Below, piece after piece: positions 33,190-38,235 of a stretch of DNA of 38,235 bases. Made by a program: the position numbers and the translations under genes. The stretch is from Rhodospirillaceae bacterium (GTDB lineage Bacteria > Pseudomonadota > Alphaproteobacteria > Rhodospirillales > UBA2165): positions 1-38,235 of the forward strand of contig PBNV01000023.1 in the NCBI GenBank assembly GCA_002723345.1. The letters run 5' to 3'. The stretch's first letter is position 1, and each line of letters opens with the position of its first letter. The notes under the pieces were generated by a model, which searched no databases, was not told the DNA's origin, and saw only the letters and a program-made list of their open reading frames with translations.

Positions 33190-34448
33190 GACCATCGCTC
33201 CGCTGATAAGGCTTGATCGGCGTGGCCCGTGATACGAACATCAAAGACCTGACCGGGTTCTAGGTCGCTAGAGAGCTTAACCGGAGCAAAATGTTCGGTG
33301 TATCCGCGTCCACTTGTTTCACTGAGAACGCTTGCCTTGGTCCCTATGAGTGAGTCGAAGAACGTGGTTTTGGTAGCGCCTCCTTTTTCGCGTAGCAATG
33401 CAGAGCGTTGCTTCCGCAAAGCTCTCGGCAACTGTGGCATACGGGCCGCTGGAGTACCCTCCCGGACGGAATAGGGAAAGACGTGGAGATAAGTCAGCCC
33501 AGCCTCGTCCACTAGGTCGAGGGTTGCTTGGAAATCGTCTGCGGTCTCGGTTGGAAAGCCGACAATGATGTCTGCGCCGAACACAACGTCGGGCCGTATC
33601 TCTCGGATACGGCGGCAAAGGTCAATTATGTCCTGGCGTGTGTGCCGCCGTTTCATTCGTTTTAAAACAAGATCGCTCCCTGCTTGAACACTCAGATGCA
33701 GATGGGGCATCAGACGGCGTTCGTGTTCGATCAGGCGGATGAGATGCTTGTCAATCACTGCAGGATCGAGAGAGCTAAGCCGAAGCCGATCCAGTTCAGG
33801 GACGTGAGCCAACAATCGGCCACACATGTTCCCCAGGGTCGATGATCCAGGCAAGTCTCGGCCGTAGGAGCTTATATCGACACCGGTCAGAACAACCTCT
33901 CGGTGACCGGCGGCGACAAGCCCCCGAATTTGCTCTGCTAAAAATCCGAGCGGAACGCTGCGACTGTTCCCCCGGCCGTATGGGATTATGCAGAATGTAC
34001 AACGGTGATCGCAGCCTTGTTGAATTTGCACGAAGGCGCGAGTGCGGGACTCGAAACCGCTGACAAGATGCCCCGCAATCTCCCTTACCTGCATGATATC
34101 TGAAACCTGCACGGCGGCTTGCTTGGCAGGAGAAAGATACGCATCTGCTCTAAGCTTTTCCTCATTGCCCAATACTCGGTCCACCTCCGGCATGTCGGCG
34201 AATGAGTCGGGGTTAATTTGGGCGGCGCAGCCGGAAACGATGATCGTCCCCTGGGGATGATCCCTCCGGAGTTTGCGGATGGCCTGACGCGCCTGACGCC
34301 CTGCTTCTGCGGTGACGGCGCAAGTGTTCACGATGTGAGTGTTCTTCAATCCTGCTGATGTAGCATGGGCGAGCATAACCTCTGACTCAAAGGCGTTCAG
34401 CCGGCAGCCAAACGTCGTTATGTCGGTTTTTGTCATCGGGCATGCCAT
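33186..34448 (-). CDS. mtaB: tRNA (N6-L-threonylcarbamoyladenosine-37-C2)-methylthiotransferase MtaB
   Basis: The 420-residue protein has an N-terminal UPF0004 domain with three cluster Cys (FGCRLN, NTCAVTAEA, SGCAAQI), a radical-SAM domain with C-DHR-C-TF-C in QQGCDHRCTFCIIPYGRG, and a C-terminal TRAM domain. It makes ms2t6A37 in tRNAs reading ANN codons, using two [4Fe-4S] clusters and SAM. MtaB is preferred over MiaB or RimO by overall length and the early FGCRLNAFES. The ATG at 34448 lies 2 bases after the dapF stop; 34463 would overlap dapF, and 34436 is a further option. Confidence 0.93.
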   Translation of the reverse strand: MACPMTKTDITTFGCRLNAFESEVMLAHATSAGLKNTHIVNTCAVTAEAGRQARQAIRKLRRDHPQGTIIVSGCAAQINPDSFADMPEVDRVLGNEEKLRADAYLSPAKQAAVQVSDIMQVREIAGHLVSGFESRTRAFVQIQQGCDHRCTFCIIPYGRGNSRSVPLGFLAEQIRGLVAAGHREVVLTGVDISSYGRDLPGSSTLGNMCGRLLAHVPELDRLRLSSLDPAVIDKHLIRLIEHERRLMPHLHLSVQAGSDLVLKRMKRRHTRQDIIDLCRRIREIRPDVVFGADIIVGFPTETADDFQATLDLVDEAGLTYLHVFPYSVREGTPAARMPQLPRALRKQRSALLREKGGATKTTFFDSLIGTKASVLSETSGRGYTEHFAPVKLSSDLEPGQVFDVRITGHADQALSAERWS

Positions 34449-34450
34449 AG

Positions 34451-35272
34451 CTAATCCGTCCAATTACCGGTAAAGCTGGTGGCGACAGGTCCCGCCATCA
34501 ACACATGGTTGTCCTTGCGCCAGTCAATGGAGAGAACACCCCCATCTAATTCGACTTTGGCAGATCGTCCCGTAAAACCGCGCCGATGGGCAGCCACCAG
34601 GGCTGCGCACGCTCCTGTACCGCAAGCCTGAGTAATTCCGACCCCGCGTTCCCAGACCCGTACCCGTAAATTGTTCCGAGACCTGACCTCCACGGCCTCT
34701 ACGTTGGTTCGCTCTGGATAGAGGTCATGATTCTCCAGTTTACTGCCCAAACCATCGGCCAATGGTACGGCTTGGGCGTCTTTGACAAAAAAGACCATGT
34801 GAGGATTGCCAATGCCGACCGCGGACGGGTCCGATAGAGGTCCCTCTTTGATGGGAAGATGAAGTGTATCGGTGGGCGAGGCCAGGGGAATATCGCTCCA
34901 CTGGTCCTGAGCCGGACCCATATCAACGGTGATACCGTTATCGCTCCTGTGCGCTGTCAGGAGTCCCGCGCCGGTTTGGAATTTAATCACGGTTTCGCCG
35001 GTTTCTTTCATGATGCGGTCTGCCACACATCGGGCCGCGTTACCGCATGCATCGACCTCGCTGCCATCGGCATTTCGAATGCGCATGAAAAAAGCAGCCT
35101 CGATCATGCGGGCAGGTTCCATGACAATTAGTTGGTCGCAGCCAATGCCCGTCTTTCGATCCGCAACCGCTCGAACTGTGGCGTTATCCAGATCACCACC
35201 GCCGGTTCTCGCGTCAATAATAACAAAATCGTTGCCAAGCCCATGCATTTTTATGAAATCAAACTGGGTCAT
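34451..35272 (-). CDS. dapF: diaminopimelate epimerase
   Basis: The 273-residue protein has both catalytic cysteines: C76 in DACGNAARCVA and C217 in QACGTGACAAL. GLGNDFVIID at the N-terminus and IGNPHMVFFV are further family marks. It interconverts LL- and meso-diaminopimelate for lysine and peptidoglycan synthesis in the cytosol. AGGACCCG precedes the ATG. It is the first of the dapF-mtaB-ftsY run, an order common in alphaproteobacteria. Confidence 0.97.
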   Translation of the reverse strand: MTQFDFIKMHGLGNDFVIIDARTGGGDLDNATVRAVADRKTGIGCDQLIVMEPARMIEAAFFMRIRNADGSEVDACGNAARCVADRIMKETGETVIKFQTGAGLLTAHRSDNGITVDMGPAQDQWSDIPLASPTDTLHLPIKEGPLSDPSAVGIGNPHMVFFVKDAQAVPLADGLGSKLENHDLYPERTNVEAVEVRSRNNLRVRVWERGVGITQACGTGACAALVAAHRRGFTGRSAKVELDGGVLSIDWRKDNHVLMAGPVATSFTGNWTD

Positions 35273-35352
35273 AATCGGGTCCTATAGTGTCGAATATTGG
35301 CGAAGTCCACAGTAAAGCGAAACATCTTGGGAGTTCTGATTTTGCTGGCCAA

Positions 35353-36057
35353 TTATTTTTGACCCTGGACCCGGCCGTAGGTATCCAGAAAACCCTGCAT
35401 GTGATGAAGTGCCTGAGCCGGCTCATAAACATAACCTTTTCCAACGGGGCACGCGCGGCGGGCGCGGCAGCCGCTACTAAGACAATCAGCCCCTTCCGCC
35501 GTACTAATAAAGCTAGAGCATGCCGCGACATCAAAGATGTCTCCGTTCACCGCTTTTACCGGACAGGCCCGCATACATGGCTGATCGACACAGGTGTCGC
35601 AGGGTGACCTGCCTTGGGCGCCTGGAGTCCGTGATGGGGCCTCCGGCAGGGCGATTTTCTGTTGGAACAGCAGCATGCCCCGATAGGCATGCCATAATCC
35701 ATAGACTGGATGAATCAGGGGCCCGATTGGCGACTCGGTCACCGGTTCCGATCGTTTTGCCCATTCTAAAAAAGGCAGAAAAGGGGGACCTGTAGACGCC
35801 AGCAGGACTTTGGCGCCAAGTTCAGCCGCAATTTCTTCTAAGACCCTTTTCGTCCATGCCTCGATCGGATCTGCACCCTCGGGACGTTCGGAACTAAAGG
35901 AGCGCCAGAATTGAGCCCCCGCATTTCCGACCATGATACAAGTTTTGACATCACCAGGAATGAGGTCGGCATCCGTTGGATGGAAACCGCCCCGGCAGAT
36001 CAGCCCCTTTGCGCCCAAAACCTTTGATATCTGTGCATATGTCACAAGTCGAGGCAT
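35353..36057 (-). CDS. ferredoxin-like 4Fe-4S protein
   Basis: The 234-residue soluble protein carries two cysteine groups near the C-terminus: CDTCVDQPCMRACP (about 152-165) and a second made of C-SSF, C-LSSGC and RRACPVG (about 180-205). This suggests one or two [4Fe-4S] clusters resembling the bacterial ferredoxin part of epoxyqueuosine reductase. The N-terminal region (about 1-140) has no B12-site I can recognise, and the protein is much shorter than QueG. It is probably an electron-transfer or uncharacterised redox protein. AAGG precedes the ATG. It ends 80 bases before dapF on the same strand. Confidence 0.75.
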   Translation of the reverse strand: MPRLVTYAQISKVLGAKGLICRGGFHPTDADLIPGDVKTCIMVGNAGAQFWRSFSSERPEGADPIEAWTKRVLEEIAAELGAKVLLASTGPPFLPFLEWAKRSEPVTESPIGPLIHPVYGLWHAYRGMLLFQQKIALPEAPSRTPGAQGRSPCDTCVDQPCMRACPVKAVNGDIFDVAACSSFISTAEGADCLSSGCRARRACPVGKGYVYEPAQALHHMQGFLDTYGRVQGQK

Positions 36058-36249
36058 GCGGCCTTATAACCCCGTCTGAGCCCTGACGACCAGCAATTTC
36101 GCACGATGCCTCTAACCGGGTGGAATTTTACGCGATCGCATGCAATTCCGTTATACCGCCAAACAGAACCTGGCACCGCTAGGCGTCGCGCTTGCTGTTC
36201 CAAGTTACAGCTCGATTAATTCACGACTACTAAAGTGCGCTCAACCCCA

Positions 36250-36278
36250 TTGACACCAGAGTTCGCCGGTTCTATGAC
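36250..36278 (+). promoter_or_regulatory. candidate ffh promoter
   Basis: A consensus TTGACA (36250-36255), a 17-base spacer and TATGAC (36273-36278) give one of the best sigma-70-like promoters in the window. Transcription would start near 36285 and run through the hairpin at 36320 into ffh. Confidence 0.55.
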
Positions 36279-36319
36279 CATCACGGTATTTGATGTCACC
36301 CAAAAAAATGGGAGGCACA

Positions 36320-36353
36320 GCCAGTCCGCGAGTGTCGCGCACTGGCGTTTTTT
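36320..36353 (+). terminator. intrinsic-terminator-like hairpin between promoter and ffh start
   Basis: GCCAGT and ACTGGC (outer, 36320-36325 with 36341-36346) and CGCGA and TCGCG (inner, 36327-36331 with 36335-36339) pair around a GTG loop with one C-C mismatch. Six T's follow at 36348-36353. It ends 18 bases before the ffh ATG, so it would either terminate an upstream/leader RNA or attenuate ffh. Confidence 0.65.
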
Positions 36354-36371
36354 GTTTGAGATAATGGCACC

Positions 36372-37763
36372 ATGTTTGACGACTTGAGTTCCAAATTTGG
36401 AGATATTTTCGACCGCTTGCGCGGGAGAGGCGCGTTGTCTGAAAAGGATGTTGCTGCCGCGTTGCGGGAGATACGTGTTGCTCTTCTTGAGGCGGATGTC
36501 TCTTTGTCGGTGGTCAAGCAATTTATCGATGTCGTCAGGGAAGAAGCCGTCGGACAGGCTGTGCTGAGAAGCGTCACACCGGGCCAAATGGTGGTCAAAA
36601 TTGTTCATGATCAACTGGTAAAGATGCTGGGTCCAGAGGACGCTAAAATTAATTTAAACGCATCTCCGCCAGTTCCCATTATGTTAGTGGGCTTACAGGG
36701 TGCCGGCAAAACGACTACAGCGGGCAAACTTGCCTCTCATCTTCGGAACAAGGAGAACAAAAGAGTGCTGCTGGCTGGTTTGGATGTCGCCCGTCCCGCT
36801 GCCCAAGAACAATTGTTGGTTCTGGGAGAGGAAGTCGGCGTCGATTCCTTGCAACCCGTGTTCGGCGAGCAGCCGGTCGGGATCGCAAAACGAGCCATGG
36901 AAACTGCAAAGCGAGAGGGCTTCGACGCTGTTATTCTGGACACAGCAGGCCGGTTAGCCATTGACCATGAACTCATGATGGAAGTGGCATTGGTGCGTGA
37001 TACGGTCGAGCCAGCGGAGACACTGCTGGTGGCTGACGCGTTGAGCGGCCAGGATGCCGTCACCACGGCCCAGGCGTTCAATGATAAGGTCGGCATTACC
37101 GGCATCGTGCTCACACGGATCGATGGGGACTCCCGAGGCGGAGCTGCGCTCTCCATGCGGGCGGCCACCGGCTGTCCCATCAAGCTCATGGGGGTTGGCG
37201 AAAAACTCGATGCACTTGAGACTTTCCAAGCGGATCGTATCGCAGGTCGTATTTTGGGTATGGGCGACGTGGTAGGGCTGGTTGAAAAGGCGGCTGAAAC
37301 TATTGATCGGGAAGAAGCCGAAAAAACCGCGCGTCGGGCGCTCAAAGGCCAGTTCACTCTGGAGGACCTGGCGGAGCAATTGGCGCAAATAAAAAAGATG
37401 GGCGATATGCAAGGCTTGCTTAGCATGCTGCCAGGCGTCGGGAAAATGAAAAAGCAAATCGCAGATGCGAATATTGGTGACAAAACAATCACGCATCAGG
37501 AGGCGATCATTATGTCGATGACGCCTAAGGAGCGCCGGAATCCAAAAATTCTTAATGCTAAACGACGTCAGCGAATTGCTAACGGGTCGGGAACGTCCGT
37601 TCAGGATGTCAACCGGCTACTAAAACAGCATAAACAAATGGCCCAAATGATGAAGAAGATGGGCAAGATGGGTAAAAAGGGGCTGATGGGAGCAATGCCG
37701 CCGATGGCCGGAATGCCGGGCATTGCGGGCGGCATGCCACCTATAAAGCATCAACCTCAATAA
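36372..37763 (+). CDS. ffh: signal recognition particle protein Ffh
   Basis: The 463-residue protein has an N domain (1-95), a G domain with GLQGAGKTTTAGKL (107 onward), DVARPAAQEQL, VILDTAGRL, TRIDGDSRGGAAL and GVGEKLDALETF, and a methionine-rich M domain (about 325-463) that binds 4.5S RNA and signal peptides. The tail is a run of Met, Gly, Pro and Lys (MAQMMKKMGKMGKKG). It targets nascent membrane proteins to FtsY. The Shine-Dalgarno is weak (GAGATAATGG). rpsP follows 43 bases later, the usual arrangement. Confidence 0.97.
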   Translation: MFDDLSSKFGDIFDRLRGRGALSEKDVAAALREIRVALLEADVSLSVVKQFIDVVREEAVGQAVLRSVTPGQMVVKIVHDQLVKMLGPEDAKINLNASPPVPIMLVGLQGAGKTTTAGKLASHLRNKENKRVLLAGLDVARPAAQEQLLVLGEEVGVDSLQPVFGEQPVGIAKRAMETAKREGFDAVILDTAGRLAIDHELMMEVALVRDTVEPAETLLVADALSGQDAVTTAQAFNDKVGITGIVLTRIDGDSRGGAALSMRAATGCPIKLMGVGEKLDALETFQADRIAGRILGMGDVVGLVEKAAETIDREEAEKTARRALKGQFTLEDLAEQLAQIKKMGDMQGLLSMLPGVGKMKKQIADANIGDKTITHQEAIIMSMTPKERRNPKILNAKRRQRIANGSGTSVQDVNRLLKQHKQMAQMMKKMGKMGKKGLMGAMPPMAGMPGIAGGMPPIKHQPQ

Positions 37764-37806
37764 ATTATGTTAACCAATATAACCTGCCAGGAGGATTTAA
37801 AAATCT

Positions 37807-38235
37807 ATGGCTCTTAAAATTAGACTCTCTCGCGGTGGCGCGAAGAAACGCCCGTTTTACCGCATTGTTGTAGCAGACGCGCGCAGTCCCCGCGACGGCC
37901 GTTTTATCGAACGGGTTGGAACCTACAACCCTATGGTCGCGAAAGACAGCGACGATAGGGTGATCCTGAAGGAGGAGCGAATTAAATATTGGCTCTCCCA
38001 GGGTGCCAAGCCATCCGACCGCGTGGCTCGGTTTTTGGGGCAGGCTGAGATCATCCAGTTGCCGGGGCGCTCCGATCAGACCAAACAGCATTTACCCCGG
38101 GTGAAGACCCTGGAGCGGATGAAGGAGAAAGAAGAGGCTGCTGCAGCTGCAGCGGAAGCGGCCACAGCAGATGCGGGAGCACCCGCCGAAGCGCCGGTTG
38201 AAGAGGCGCCAGCCGAGGAAGTCCCAGCCGAGGAA
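37807..38235 (+). CDS. rpsP: 30S ribosomal protein S16 (partial, runs off the window) with acidic Ala/Pro tail
   Basis: The frame is open for 143 codons from ATG 37807 to the window edge with no stop. Residues 1-80 are typical S16: [43 protein letters not shown] and [20 protein letters not shown]. The protein assembles in the 30S body. Beyond about residue 105 it becomes a low-complexity Ala/Glu/Pro tail ([16 protein letters not shown], then repeated EAP/EEAP units). Such C-terminal extensions occur in alphaproteobacterial S16; the full length is unknown here. AGGAGG lies about 10 bases before the start. rimM, trmD and rplS would be expected next. Confidence 0.96.
   Translation, partial: MALKIRLSRGGAKKRPFYRIVVADARSPRDGRFIERVGTYNPMVAKDSDDRVILKEERIKYWLSQGAKPSDRVARFLGQAEIIQLPGRSDQTKQHLPRVKTLERMKEKEEAAAAAAEAATADAGAPAEAPVEEAPAEEVPAEE

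Larger units (their letters stand above)
36058..36371. other. 314-base spacer upstream of ffh
   Basis: The left 190 bases show no gene or clear signal. The right part holds a good promoter (36250-36278) and a terminator-like hairpin (36320-36353) before the ffh start. Nothing here codes for a recognisable protein. Confidence 0.65.

Noticed and set aside
36216..37496. Several long minus-strand frames over ffh
   Set aside because: They are antisense shadows of a highly conserved gene, with Ser/Pro-rich unstructured translations.

Overview
The window reads as a chromosome segment of a free-living alphaproteobacterium. The evidence is a complete class-I cytochrome c maturation set ccmABCDEFGHI with a typical alphaproteobacterial CcmC N-terminus, a dapF-mtaB-ftsY run, a short FtsY without a long acidic domain, an ffh-rpsP junction, and moderate GC. 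Some stretches are clearly AT-richer: the TRAP/oxygenase start, the ccmA/acnB spacer and acnB itself. No insertion sequence, CRISPR array or phage gene was seen.

Region 1 (1-12500) is an accessory catabolic region. It begins with the membrane subunits of a TRAP transporter. A small recombinase-like HTH protein, a Rieske ring-hydroxylating oxygenase, an SDR, a cupin, an alpha/beta hydrolase, an IclR regulator, a second SDR, a ThDP-dependent enzyme, an L-aspartate dehydrogenase homologue and a two-domain extradiol-type VOC protein follow on the same strand, mostly overlapping or within tens of bases. The set looks like import, ring hydroxylation, dehydrogenation, ring cleavage, hydrolysis, then ThDP and amino-acid dehydrogenase chemistry on an unidentified (perhaps nitrogen-containing) aromatic substrate. 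A cNMP-binding protein, a Gfo/Idh/MocA oxidoreductase and a second Rieske oxygenase (12768-13940, minus) flank it. This is the best candidate for an undescribed pathway.

Region 2 (14000-17800) holds folD, a YggT-family protein, tRNA-Ala(CGC), a methyltransferase and a divergent glycosyltransferase.

Region 3 (18031-25120, minus) is the ccm operon. It attaches haem to periplasmic c-type cytochromes: CcmAB/CD/E load haem on CcmE, CcmG/H reduce the apocytochrome cysteines, and CcmF/H/I ligate haem. Several junctions overlap by one or a few bases.

Region 4 (25121-31925) has an AT-rich spacer with a long perfect palindrome, an AcnB aconitase that looks strikingly like the Bacteroidota form, pgk, and a HAMP membrane protein with a degenerate chemoreceptor-like tail.

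Region 5 (31926-38235) is housekeeping: a small ORF, ftsY, mtaB, dapF, a ferredoxin-like protein, then ffh (behind a promoter plus terminator-like hairpin) and the start of rpsP, which runs off the window. Starts were often moved inward from the longest reading frame on the basis of Shine-Dalgarno sequence, family N-terminus and overlap with the neighbour; each entry says where.
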